From a virus, in IMG/VR virus record IMGVR_UViG_3300034092_000355, positions 1 through 43,222 of that record: 43,222 nucleotides of DNA; one strand, given 5' to 3'. Below, in pieces: positions 7,289-15,886 of the stretch. The stretch's first letter is position 1, and every line of letters begins with the position of its first letter. The position numbers and the translations under genes are program-made. The notes beneath the pieces are model-generated. The model saw only the letters and a program-made list of their open reading frames with translations. It had not been told where the DNA came from and did no database searches.

Positions 7289-7893
7289 GTGACGAGCGTT
7301 TAAACCTAGTTGACAAAGTGCTGGCGTATGTCAGCAGCCCGTTCCGTCTCTTTGCAATGGTGCTGATGGCCGTGCTCACGTTTGCTGGCTACTTTGTATA
7401 TACAAACCAAGAGTTGTTGATAGGGGCGTACAAAGAGTCCAGAAAGATTCCCAGCATTGCCGAAGACCGCGTAGAAGACGCAGCAGCCCATCTGTTTAAA
7501 CAGTCTGGCGCACAGATCGTGGCGGTGTTCAAGGTCAACTCAATGTTTGGCACACGCATCCTGCACCGGGCCTACGCCAAGGACGGCAGGGACAAGACAA
7601 ACGACGGGCTGGACGTGGGGCTGTTTACACAGAACGCAGGCAACAATTCGGATGTGGTCAAGCTCATGGCTAACGAGATTCCGTGCAGCGAGTACAAGTC
7701 AGCGCAGTCGGAAATGGGTTTGTGGTACATCGCCAAGGGCGTTACCTATACGTGCCGTATCAGTGTGCCACCGGAACCGGGCAGATTTGTTGGGCAAATC
7801 ACCGTTGGCTGGGCTACCCAGCCTGAAGACATGGACAGCACCCGCGCCATGCTTCAAATTGCAGCAACCATGCTTTCAAGGAGTAAACAGTAA
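7285..7893 (+). CDS. N-terminally anchored membrane protein of the lysis region
   Basis: A 202-aa protein with a single membrane helix near the N-terminus (LFAMVLMAVLTFAGYFVY, residues ~22-39) and a large hydrophilic domain, presumably periplasmic. The outer domain contains two Cys (IPCSEY near residue 134 and YTCRIS near 156) that could form a disulphide, and strands such as GQITVGWATQ. The four-base overlap upstream (ATGA at 7285-7288) and the one-base overlap with the holin downstream place it in the lysis cassette. The family is seen in aquatic phages without known function; a role in envelope disruption is inference. Confidence 0.65.
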   Translation: MSDERLNLVDKVLAYVSSPFRLFAMVLMAVLTFAGYFVYTNQELLIGAYKESRKIPSIAEDRVEDAAAHLFKQSGAQIVAVFKVNSMFGTRILHRAYAKDGRDKTNDGLDVGLFTQNAGNNSDVVKLMANEIPCSEYKSAQSEMGLWYIAKGVTYTCRISVPPEPGRFVGQITVGWATQPEDMDSTRAMLQIAATMLSRSKQ

Positions 7894-8390
7894 TGGATTG
7901 GCTTAAACAAATCGCGCCCACAATTGCCACGGCAATGGGCGGTCCACTGGCGGGGATGGCTGTCTCGGCTATCTCCAAGGCAATCGGCGTAGACCCCGAC
8001 AAAGTGGGCGACCTGATCTCCAGCAACAAGCTGTCCGCCGAGCAGATTGCTCAAGTCAAGATCGCTGAGATCGAGTTGCAGAAACAAGCGCAGGAGCTTG
8101 GCCTCAACTTTGAAAAGCTGTCTGTAGAAGACAGGAAGTCTGCACGGGACATGCAAGCCGCCACGAGGTCAATTGTTCCCCCGGCCTTGGCCGCAATCAT
8201 CACGGTTGGGTTCTTTGGCATTTTGGGCATGATGCTTTTTGGCAAGGTTGACGGCAGCAACCCAACGATCTTGATGATGCTGGGCAGTTTGTCCACCGCT
8301 TGGACAGGCATCATTGCTTACTACTTCGGCTCCTCTGCTGGCTCACAGGCCAAGACAGACCTTCTTTCTAAGGCTCCGGCAATCAAATGA
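7893..8390 (+). CDS. Holin, GTA-type 3TM-like
   Basis: A 165-aa protein. It has a hydrophobic N-terminal segment (residues ~10-30, GGPLAGMAVSAISKAIGV), an amphipathic charged middle (IAEIELQKQAQELGLNFEKL, residues 57-76), and two membrane helices near 94-116 and 125-147. This is the layout of the holins of 3TMs family found in gene-transfer agents and many phages. Holins permeabilise the inner membrane to release the endolysin, which here is encoded immediately downstream with a 4-base overlap (ATGA at 8387). Family assignment is from layout and typical phrases; confident of a lysis role, less so of the precise family. Confidence 0.75.
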   Translation: MDWLKQIAPTIATAMGGPLAGMAVSAISKAIGVDPDKVGDLISSNKLSAEQIAQVKIAEIELQKQAQELGLNFEKLSVEDRKSARDMQAATRSIVPPALAAIITVGFFGILGMMLFGKVDGSNPTILMMLGSLSTAWTGIIAYYFGSSAGSQAKTDLLSKAPAIK

Positions 8391-8809
8391 CACCACACTT
8401 TACCCTCGCGGAACTGACCGTTACAAATCACCGTCAGTTTGACAACACGCCAAACGAAGCCGAGACAGCCAACTTGCAACGGCTTGCTGAGTTCTTGGAG
8501 CAGGTAAAAACTGTGCTGGGCGGCAAGCCGATTATGATTAACAGCGCCTTCCGGTCAAAGCAAGTCAACGACAGCGTTGGCTCCAAAGACACGAGCCAGC
8601 ATAGAATTGGTTGCGCGGCAGACTTCCGTGTTCCCGGGATGACTCCCGATGCTGTGGTACGTGCAGTGATTGCTGCGGGTTTACCCTTTGACCAAATTAT
8701 CCGTGAGTTTGATTCTTGGACGCATATCAGTGTGACAAACACACCGGACGGAACCCCACGTAAGCAGGCGCTTATCATTGATAAAGCGGGCACTCGACCT
8801 TTTGCCTGA
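8387..8809 (+). CDS. Endolysin, peptidase M15A-type
   Basis: A 140-aa single-domain zinc peptidase of the M15A (D-Ala-D-Ala carboxypeptidase-like) family, which cuts the peptide part of peptidoglycan. Visible features are the N-terminal HFTLAELTVT phrase, INSAFRS (residues 51-57), the zinc ligands H72 and D79 in SQHRIGCAADF, and the second histidine H113 in WTHISV. Length is normal for phage M15A endolysins. There is no signal peptide, so export would depend on the holin encoded just upstream. All expected metal ligands are present. Confidence 0.9.
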   Translation: MTPHFTLAELTVTNHRQFDNTPNEAETANLQRLAEFLEQVKTVLGGKPIMINSAFRSKQVNDSVGSKDTSQHRIGCAADFRVPGMTPDAVVRAVIAAGLPFDQIIREFDSWTHISVTNTPDGTPRKQALIIDKAGTRPFA

Positions 8810-8827
8810 TACGTGGGAAAATGAATC

Positions 8828-10741
8828 ATGCCTCTACAAAAACTCCAGCTAAGACCGGGAATCAACAAAGAGTCCACAACTCTGGCCAACGAGGGTACTT
8901 GGTTCGAGATGGACAAGGTGCGCTTTCGTTCAGGCTACCCCGAGAAAATTGGCGGTTGGACTCTCGATACCGGCACAACTAATTCTGCGCTGGCACCCCC
9001 TGCGGGGTCGTTTTGGGGCGTATGCCGCTCTTTGTTTAACTGGGTTACGCTGTCCGGCTACAACTTGTTGGGCGTTGGCACAAACCTCAAGTTTTATATT
9101 CAGAACGGCACCATTGGTATTTTTTACGACATCACACCTATCCGGCTTGTAGAGTCCGTAGCGGCTAATGCGTTTACTACCGTTAATGGTTCGACAACAG
9201 TTACGGTAAACGACACAAGCCACGGAGCCGCAACGGGCGACTTTGTAACAATCTCAGGTGTCGGGGGAGCGATAAACGGCATTCCAGCAACAGCACTTAA
9301 CCAAGAATTTAGACTCACGGTGCTAAGCGCCAATACGTACAGCATCGTTGTTTCTTCCCCGGCAAGCTCCTCGGGAACGACGGGCGCTGCCACGTTTACA
9401 TATCAAATCTCCATTGGCCCTGAAATCTTTACAGCCCCAAACGGTTGGGGCGCAGGCGGCTGGGGTGGCGTTACTGGCTCGTCAACGCCGACAGGTTGGG
9501 GGTTGTCTGCCACAACGGGAATTGCTTCCCAGCTTCGTTTGTGGAGTCAGTCTAACTACGGCGAAGACTTGATCTTTAACCCACGGGGTGGTGGCCTGTA
9601 TCTCTGGGAAACCAACGCCGACCCAAACATTTTTGACCGTGGCGTTCTGCTCACTAGCGGGGATACCCCAGACGTTTGCAACTTTGTCATGGTGTCGGAC
9701 GCTTCACGCTTTGTGATTGGGTTTGGTGTAAACGACTACGGCTCCGCCGTACAAAACCCTATGTTGATACGCTGGTCAGACCAAGAAGACTACACCCAAT
9801 GGACACCGGCTATCACCAACCAAGCTGGTAGTTTTACACTCAGTGACGGTTCTCAAATTATTACTGCTATGCAGTCGCGGCAAGAGATTTTGGTGTGGAC
9901 AGACTCTGCGTTGTATTCCATGCAATACCTTGGCCCACCATACGTATGGGGTTTTCAACTTCTCGCCGACAACTTGTCTATTGTTGGCCCCAACGCAACA
10001 TCTACAGCCAACAACATCGCCTACTGGATGGGCGTGGACAAGTTCTACATGTATTCTGGACGGGTGGAAACCCTGTATTGTCCTCTTCGTCAGTATATTT
10101 TTAACGACATTAATCTATCCCAGTCATATCAGTTTTTCTCAGGTACCAACGAGGGGTACAACGAGATTTGGTGGTTTTACTGCTCCGCAAATTCAACAGC
10201 GGTTGACCGATACGTGATTTACAACCACTTGGAAAAAATCTGGTCTTACGGCACCCTTGCAAGAACGGCGTGGCTTGACTCGCCGCTGCGAGCCTCGCCA
10301 ATGGCTACAGGATATAACGGGCAGCTTATATACCATGAAAGCGGTGTAGACGACGGCGCGACAAACCCGCCCACAGCCATTACGTCTTTCTGCCAATCTG
10401 CCGACATCAACATCGGGGACGGGCACAACTACGGCTTTGGTTATCGGATGATCCCGGACGTTACGTTCAACGGCTCTACGGTGAACAACCCCGCAGTTAC
10501 CTTTACGCTGCGGCCCCGGCAAAACCCCGGTTCGAATTACAGCGCATCGGCAACCCCTGCGGTCACTAGTACGCAGAACTACCAGTCCACCCGCAATTAC
10601 GAAGTGCAGCAGTTCACGGAGATCGTGTATGTACGTGTTCGTGGGCGTCAAATGGCGTTCCGAATCAGCTCGAACACCCTTGGGGTGCAGTGGCAGTTGG
10701 GTGTGCCGTCCATTGATATACGCCCAGACGGACGGAGGTAA
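8828..10741 (+). CDS. Tail nozzle or stabilisation-like structural protein
   Basis: A 637-aa protein starting with the phrase LQLRPGINKESTTLANEG followed by KVRFRSGYPEKIGGW, which marks a large structural protein conserved in podovirus-like aquatic phages. The body is strand-rich with regular blocks like a beta-propeller: LWSQSNYGEDLIFNPRGGGL, FVMVSDASRFVIGFG, RWSDQEDYTQWTP, ILVWTDSALYSMQYLG. Proteins of this position and size correspond to the tail nozzle or P22 gp10-like stabilisation protein. Residues ~120-195 hold an inserted Ig-like domain (TTVTVNDTSHGAATGDFVTI). Start ATG 8828, 18 bases after the endolysin. The specific role is inferred. Confidence 0.75.
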   Translation: MPLQKLQLRPGINKESTTLANEGTWFEMDKVRFRSGYPEKIGGWTLDTGTTNSALAPPAGSFWGVCRSLFNWVTLSGYNLLGVGTNLKFYIQNGTIGIFYDITPIRLVESVAANAFTTVNGSTTVTVNDTSHGAATGDFVTISGVGGAINGIPATALNQEFRLTVLSANTYSIVVSSPASSSGTTGAATFTYQISIGPEIFTAPNGWGAGGWGGVTGSSTPTGWGLSATTGIASQLRLWSQSNYGEDLIFNPRGGGLYLWETNADPNIFDRGVLLTSGDTPDVCNFVMVSDASRFVIGFGVNDYGSAVQNPMLIRWSDQEDYTQWTPAITNQAGSFTLSDGSQIITAMQSRQEILVWTDSALYSMQYLGPPYVWGFQLLADNLSIVGPNATSTANNIAYWMGVDKFYMYSGRVETLYCPLRQYIFNDINLSQSYQFFSGTNEGYNEIWWFYCSANSTAVDRYVIYNHLEKIWSYGTLARTAWLDSPLRASPMATGYNGQLIYHESGVDDGATNPPTAITSFCQSADINIGDGHNYGFGYRMIPDVTFNGSTVNNPAVTFTLRPRQNPGSNYSASATPAVTSTQNYQSTRNYEVQQFTEIVYVRVRGRQMAFRISSNTLGVQWQLGVPSIDIRPDGRR

Positions 10742-10744
10742 GCC

Positions 10745-11017
10745 ATGAGCAATCCTCTCGTCCGCGCTCCGCGTTTAGTAAGTCCACCGGCTGAATACAA
10801 CCAACAGTATATGGAGGTGTTGCTTAGCTCCATACGTCTGTATTTCAACCAGTTGGACAACCCCGGAGACATAGCTGGGGCTGCGTTAAACTTGAACCTT
10901 GATACGCTCCCAACCGACGCTGATCTCGCTACTTTAAGGCTTGGCGACGTGTACAGAGACACGCAGGATGGTGTGCAGGTAAATAGTCAAATGCTTCGCA
11001 TAAAGACAGCACCATGA
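10745..11017 (+). CDS. Small conserved structural-region protein
   Basis: A 90-aa protein (LVRAPRLVSPPAEYNQQYM; LLSSIRLYFNQLDNP). It follows the nozzle-like gene by 3 bases and precedes the internal virion protein genes. A helical N-terminal half containing the phrase RLYFNQLDNPG recurs in this position in related aquatic phages. There are no catalytic motifs, signal peptide or membrane segments. Likely a minor virion component; function unknown. Confidence 0.65.
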   Translation: MSNPLVRAPRLVSPPAEYNQQYMEVLLSSIRLYFNQLDNPGDIAGAALNLNLDTLPTDADLATLRLGDVYRDTQDGVQVNSQMLRIKTAP

Positions 11018-11051
11018 TAAACTCGACCCACCCCCGATTTCAGAGGCAACC

Positions 11052-13016
11052 ATGAATCAAACTGCACAAGGACTCGCTGCGCTAGGTCGCGGGCCTGACA
11101 CCATGCTGGTCCACATGGCCCCCGAAGAAGTCGCGGGTCTGCAAGCGCTTGCCCTGAAACACGGCGGCACGCTAACCATCAATCCAGAGACGGGTCTGGC
11201 AGAAGCAGGCTTCCTAAAAAGCATACTGCCGATGATTGCTGGTTTTGCGCTTGGCCCTGCCGGATTTGGGTTGTCTTCCGCTATGGCGGGCCTTACAGTC
11301 GGGGGCATTACTGCCCTTACTTCTAAGAGCTTGGAAAAGGGTTTGATGGCCGGTCTGGGCGCGTACGGCGGCTCCGGGCTTGGCGAAAGTCTAATGGGCG
11401 CAGGCACAAACGCGTTGTCCTCCGCTGGAGCTAACGCAGTTGTGCCCCCAGCCGCTGAATCAATTGTTCCCCAAGCGGTTGTACCAGAAAGTTTGGCAAA
11501 TGTTGTCCCCGCTTCTAGCGCCGGAGCTACGGCGGGTATGCAGCCCCTAGCGGGCGTTCCGGGCAAGTTTGTAACCGACGCGTTGCCGCAGCCAGCAGTA
11601 CCCGCAATCCCAACAACAACGCCAACAATTAGTCCAGCCGAGTTGGGTGGGACCGGTGACTTTGCTCGTTTTGACCGCGCTTATAGCGCTGAGTTGGGTG
11701 CGCAAGCCGGACCTTCGACCGGCGATTTTGCACGTTTTGACCGAGCTTATAGCCCCGGCTTAGGTGCCAGCCAAACGGACAAACTCGGCGCGGGATTCAA
11801 TGCCGTTACTGCCAGCCCCAGTGCCGCGTTGGAGTTTGCCAAAGCCAACAAACTGCCGCTTGCTGCTCTTGGGATTGCTGCGCTCTCTGGCTCAGACGAC
11901 AAAAATGTGCCTACTCTAACCAGTCCGGGTTTAATCCGCCCCTACACGTACTCCCGCACTAAGGTTCCCGGGGCTTTTGACCGCACGCCAAACGATCCGA
12001 TGTCGTCCAGAGAGCGTCAGTATTTCAACGACCAGTACACCGCACTCACCCCCTACAAAGCCCCCGGCCCAGAGTACATGGCTGTGGGCGGTCCCGTTGA
12101 GGACATGTCAAACGGTAACGACATGGCTGCGTACATGGGGCAGGATAAGTTTGACCGAGGCGGTTCTGTTACGGGCACGGTAGGTGGCTACACATACAAT
12201 CCTAGAACGGGGCTCTACACCAAACCCGGCGGGCAAGGAGCCACAACGGTTGCACCTACCGGGGGGCTTTCTGGGGCCAGTGGTTCGAGCGGTGGCGGGG
12301 ATAATTCCCTCAACTACGTTAATCCTAACGTGGCTAAAGAAACTTTTGAAGAGCAAAGTGCGCGTAATCAGAAGCTCAACGATTTTCTGACAGAGGTATT
12401 GCCAACAGTACTTAGCCCCTTTTCCACAATGGCTCGCGGACTTTATGACACGCCTATAGCGGGGGGTATTGCCAATTTCTTCTCTCCCCCCGGAAGCATG
12501 CCTAATTTCAGTATTCCGGTGGATAACACGGGCACCTATGCGGGAATGCCTGCAATGGGCCAAACAAGCTACGAATCGGGCGTGGGTAACCCCGCAGAAG
12601 GTGGCGGTGGCTCCAATCAAGAAAGCTCTGGTTTTACATCTGGTGCAGACCCCGGTGGTTATGGCGGGGGTGATTTGGGTTCGTTTCTTGCTGGTGGCGG
12701 TCTAACTGCGCTGGCTCAAGGCGGCATCGCCAATCTCGGCGACTACTCCGATGGCGGCAGACTTTTGCGCGGCCCCGGTGATGGCGTCTCGGACAGCATT
12801 CCCGCACGTATTGGGGCCAAACAAGAAGCCCGTCTTGCCGATGGTGAGTTTGTAGTCCCCGCACGCATTGTGTCTGAGCTGGGTAACGGCTCGACTGAAG
12901 CTGGCGCTCGTCAGTTGTACGCCATGATGGACCGGGTGCAGAAAGCCCGCAAGAAAACAGTCGGCAAAGACAAAGTGGCAACGAACTCCCGCGCAGCAAA
13001 ACTTCTGCCAGCATAA
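11052..13016 (+). CDS. Internal virion protein, first of three
   Basis: A 654-aa Gly/Ala/Pro-rich protein. Residues ~55-130 are hydrophobic and Gly-rich (IAGFALGPAGFGLSSAMAG), suiting membrane interaction during ejection. A 12-residue phrase (TGDFARFDRAYS) occurs twice at about residues 200 and 221. Low-complexity Gly/Ser stretches follow, then a conserved C-terminal block with GGRLLRGPGDGVSDSIPARI, LADGEFVVPARIVSELGNGS and a helical tail. That block is familiar from internal or injected proteins of many podovirus-like phages. With the next two genes it fits the set of proteins packed in the capsid and released ahead of the DNA. No catalytic motif seen. Confidence 0.75.
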   Translation: MNQTAQGLAALGRGPDTMLVHMAPEEVAGLQALALKHGGTLTINPETGLAEAGFLKSILPMIAGFALGPAGFGLSSAMAGLTVGGITALTSKSLEKGLMAGLGAYGGSGLGESLMGAGTNALSSAGANAVVPPAAESIVPQAVVPESLANVVPASSAGATAGMQPLAGVPGKFVTDALPQPAVPAIPTTTPTISPAELGGTGDFARFDRAYSAELGAQAGPSTGDFARFDRAYSPGLGASQTDKLGAGFNAVTASPSAALEFAKANKLPLAALGIAALSGSDDKNVPTLTSPGLIRPYTYSRTKVPGAFDRTPNDPMSSRERQYFNDQYTALTPYKAPGPEYMAVGGPVEDMSNGNDMAAYMGQDKFDRGGSVTGTVGGYTYNPRTGLYTKPGGQGATTVAPTGGLSGASGSSGGGDNSLNYVNPNVAKETFEEQSARNQKLNDFLTEVLPTVLSPFSTMARGLYDTPIAGGIANFFSPPGSMPNFSIPVDNTGTYAGMPAMGQTSYESGVGNPAEGGGGSNQESSGFTSGADPGGYGGGDLGSFLAGGGLTALAQGGIANLGDYSDGGRLLRGPGDGVSDSIPARIGAKQEARLADGEFVVPARIVSELGNGSTEAGARQLYAMMDRVQKARKKTVGKDKVATNSRAAKLLPA

Positions 13017-13033
13017 ATATTTGAGGAATCGAA

Positions 13034-14056
13034 ATGGCCGAACCAACACAAACAAACATTACGCAGACAAGCATCCCCGACTATGCGAAGCCGTACGTTG
13101 AGGGCTTGCTGGGTAAGACCGAAGCGCTGACCGCCACCCCGTACCAGACCTACGATGCCAACCGTATCGCCGGGTTTACCCCTATGCAGCAGCAGGCGTT
13201 CCAAGGCGCTCAAGGCATGCAGACTTCTGGCCTGTCTGGGCTTGGTGGTCAGTATGCGGGGGCAGCTACGCTGGGCGCTCTGGGCACGAACTACGGCCCA
13301 ACTCAGTTCCAAGGCGGACAGTTCGGGCAGCAAGACGCGCAGCAGTACATGTCTCCGTACATGCAGAGTGTTGTTGACATCCAGCAGCGCGAAGCCCAGC
13401 GTCAAGCAGACATTGCCGGTACACAGCGAGGCGCTCAAGCCGTTAGATCGGGTGCGTTTGGCGGTGGTCGCCAAGCCATTATGGACGCCGAAGCTGCCCG
13501 GAATCTGGCCATGCAAAAGGGCGACATTCAAGCGCAAGGTTTGCAGTCCGCTTACCAGCAGGCGCAAGCCCAGTTCAACGCCGACCAAGCACGCCGCATG
13601 CAGGCGCAGCAGCTCGGAGAGCAATCCAAACAGTACGGCGCGGGTCTTGGCCTTCAAGGTCTTCAGACGGCGTTGCAGGGTGCGGGTCAGATGGGTCAGC
13701 TCGGCGGTCAGCAGTTTGCTCAGGGCATGGACATCAACAAGCTCCAGCAGTCTTACGGCACGCAGCAACAGCAGCAAGAGCAGAACATCATGTCGCAGCA
13801 GTATCAGGACTTCTTGAACCAGCAGAACTACCCGTACAAGCAGTTGGGCTTCATGTCCGACATGCTGCGCGGCCTGCCGCTGTCGCAGTCGTCATCGCAG
13901 ATTTATCAGGCCCCACCATCAGCCTTGTCCACAGCAGCGGGTCTGGGTACGGCAGCGCTCGGCGCGTCTAGACTTGGGATGTTTGGTGCCGCAGGCGGCG
14001 CGGTAATAGACCGACCTGCCGGTCTGGCTGAGCTGGCAATCTCAAGAATGGCGTAA
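13034..14056 (+). CDS. Internal virion protein, Gln-rich helical
   Basis: A 340-aa protein. An N-terminal conserved segment (SIPDYAKPYVEGLLGKTEAL; FTPMQQQAFQGAQGM) is followed by a Gln/Ala/Gly-rich helical body (residues ~50-290) with phrases such as YMSPYMQSVVDIQQREAQRQ and SGAFGGGRQAIMDAEAARN. Similar Gln-rich proteins lie between the other internal virion genes of podovirus-like phages. The composition suggests a long helix bundle that can unfold for passage through the tail. ATG 13034 follows TTGAGGAATCGAA. No enzymatic motif. Role inferred from position and type. Confidence 0.75.
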   Translation: MAEPTQTNITQTSIPDYAKPYVEGLLGKTEALTATPYQTYDANRIAGFTPMQQQAFQGAQGMQTSGLSGLGGQYAGAATLGALGTNYGPTQFQGGQFGQQDAQQYMSPYMQSVVDIQQREAQRQADIAGTQRGAQAVRSGAFGGGRQAIMDAEAARNLAMQKGDIQAQGLQSAYQQAQAQFNADQARRMQAQQLGEQSKQYGAGLGLQGLQTALQGAGQMGQLGGQQFAQGMDINKLQQSYGTQQQQQEQNIMSQQYQDFLNQQNYPYKQLGFMSDMLRGLPLSQSSSQIYQAPPSALSTAAGLGTAALGASRLGMFGAAGGAVIDRPAGLAELAISRMA

Positions 14057-14065
14057 GGGTAAACC

Positions 14066-15817
14066 ATGATTAACGTCAATCAGATCACTTCGCAACTGGC
14101 CCGGATGCCAGACCAAGCGTTGCAGCAGTACGCCATGATGCACAAGAACGACCCGTACACGGTGTCGCTGGCGCTGTCCGAGTCTAACCGCCGCAAGCAG
14201 ATGCGCGATGCCGCGCAGGGCCAGCAAGGTATGGCACCGCAGCCCAAAGTGGTCGATCAAGGTATTGCCGGTATGGCGGCACCGAGCGAAATGAACCCCG
14301 CTCAAATGGAAGCGCTGATGCAGCAGTTGGATCGGAAAAAAGAACAGGAATACCGTGAGTTCACTAGGGGCGCGGCTCCGGCTCCGCAGCCCATGCCAGA
14401 AGATGTGGGTATCGGCGCTCTCCCAGCGCCCAACATGCAGGGCATGGCCGGTGGCGGCATCGTGGCTTTTGGTGGTGGCGGAGACGTGCAGCGGTTTGAT
14501 GGTGGTGGTGCGGTTGACGCCGCTCGCGCTAGGCGAGACGCCGCGCAGCAAACACTGTACACATACGGGCTTCGTCAGCGTAGGGATGATCCGCAGGGTT
14601 TTATGGCGGCACAAAACGAATTTAACACGGCGCAACAAGCTGTCGCCGCTGCGGAAGCTGCATATGCGGCAGAAATGTCCGGCACAGGCACCACACGAGC
14701 GGCAATGGGGGCGCAAGACGTTGGCGCAACCAAGCAATTTTCAACACTACCGGCAGTAGCTCCCGCAGTAGTACCCCCCGTAGCTGCTGCGCCGGGTGCT
14801 CCAACCCTCCGTTTCCCCCCTACTGCACCCCCCGCTTCCAGTGTTAAAACTCCCCCTGTTGCGGGTCCTCGTCCGGCTTCTGCTGCCAGTAATAAGCCCC
14901 CCGTTGCGCCTGTTGCTCCCGCCGCTCAAGCAGGGCTTGGCGATCTTGCCACAACGTATTCGGACATCCTTAAAAAGCAGGACTTTAAAGACCCTGCCGA
15001 AGCAAGGCTGGGCGCTTTGGAAGCGAAGGAACGGGCTGCTACCGAAGAAAACAAAGCTGCACTTTTGCGCGATCAAGCAAAATTTGACGACGCGTACAAG
15101 GGGCGTGAGAAACGCTTGTCTGACCGCGAATTGGACATTGGCAAGCAGAAAGACACCAACACAGGTTTGGCGCTTTTGAACGCGGGTCTGTCCATCATGT
15201 CCACTCCGGGCGGATTGGCTACGGCTATTGGCAAGGGTGCGCAGGTTGGCACCGCGCAGTTTGCTGCCGGTTTGGACAAGATTCGTTCCGCACAAGAGCG
15301 CTTAGACGATGCCAGAGACAAGATGGAGGACTTGAAGCTCAACCGTGCTGAGATGTCCGCCAAGCAAATCCGAGATGCCGAAAAAGACATCCGCAATGTG
15401 GGCATCGACGCAGAGAAGCGCGGTATTGATGGCCTCCGTATGGCTGCTGATGTGAACCGCAGAACAGCGGCGGACATGTTTAAGGCTACTGTGGACGTAG
15501 GCGTCAACCGCGAACGGATGGAGTCCGCGCAAAACATTGCCGAGATGCAAGAAAAAGGACAAAGCTCACGGTCTGCTGCGCAGATTGCTGCTACGCTCAA
15601 CACACCTGACCGGCTTATCTTCAATAAACTGCTCAAAGACAACAATAACGATGCCGTCGCAGCCGCTACTGCGCTTCAAAAATTAAAAACTGAAAAGTTC
15701 AGCGTAACCACTTCTTACGCTGACTATTTGAAATCGTTTGCAGGCAAAGACACTTTGACACCGCCCCTGTCTTTTGCCAACTATGCGGCACAATTTGGGG
15801 CTACCCTGCCGCGTTGA
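14066..15817 (+). CDS. Internal virion protein with Gly-rich and coiled-coil parts
   Basis: A 583-aa protein in three parts. Residues ~1-110 are helical (QITSQLARMPDQALQQYAMM). Residues ~125-150 carry a Gly-rich phrase (MAGGGIVAFGGGGDVQRFDG) related to the GGI-type phrase near the end of the 654-aa protein. A Pro/Ala/Val-rich linker runs at ~225-290, then a long charged coiled coil from ~310 to 480 (ERLDDARDKMEDLKLNRAEM) that includes a GLALLNAGLSIMSTPGGLAT segment near 370-390. The last third is familiar from the internal proteins of aquatic podovirus-like phages. Probably ejected with the neighbouring 2618-aa protein. Confidence 0.75.
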   Translation: MINVNQITSQLARMPDQALQQYAMMHKNDPYTVSLALSESNRRKQMRDAAQGQQGMAPQPKVVDQGIAGMAAPSEMNPAQMEALMQQLDRKKEQEYREFTRGAAPAPQPMPEDVGIGALPAPNMQGMAGGGIVAFGGGGDVQRFDGGGAVDAARARRDAAQQTLYTYGLRQRRDDPQGFMAAQNEFNTAQQAVAAAEAAYAAEMSGTGTTRAAMGAQDVGATKQFSTLPAVAPAVVPPVAAAPGAPTLRFPPTAPPASSVKTPPVAGPRPASAASNKPPVAPVAPAAQAGLGDLATTYSDILKKQDFKDPAEARLGALEAKERAATEENKAALLRDQAKFDDAYKGREKRLSDRELDIGKQKDTNTGLALLNAGLSIMSTPGGLATAIGKGAQVGTAQFAAGLDKIRSAQERLDDARDKMEDLKLNRAEMSAKQIRDAEKDIRNVGIDAEKRGIDGLRMAADVNRRTAADMFKATVDVGVNRERMESAQNIAEMQEKGQSSRSAAQIAATLNTPDRLIFNKLLKDNNNDAVAAATALQKLKTEKFSVTTSYADYLKSFAGKDTLTPPLSFANYAAQFGATLPR

Positions 15818-15848
15818 TTTTTGTAATAATAGGCAAGCGCTAAAACAT

Positions 15849-15867
15849 TCGGGGTTGCGCCCCCCGA
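15849..15867 (+). other. G/C stem-loop before the giant gene
   Basis: TCGGGG (15849-15854) pairs with CCCCGA (15862-15867) around a 7-base loop, inside the 69-base gap between the 583-aa and 2618-aa genes. It is followed by TCACAATTT rather than a clean T-run, so it is a weak terminator candidate. It may equally be a structure limiting read-through or protecting the message upstream of the giant gene. The rest of the gap is AT-rich (TTTTTGTAATAATAGG) and may hold a promoter, but no clear pair of boxes stands out. Confidence 0.4.
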
Positions 15868-15886
15868 TCACAATTTAAGAACTGCT

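Noticed and set aside
12911-13777. A 288-codon Leu/Arg-rich minus-strand frame
   Set aside because: Arises from the Gln/Ala-rich codons of the internal virion protein on the plus strand.
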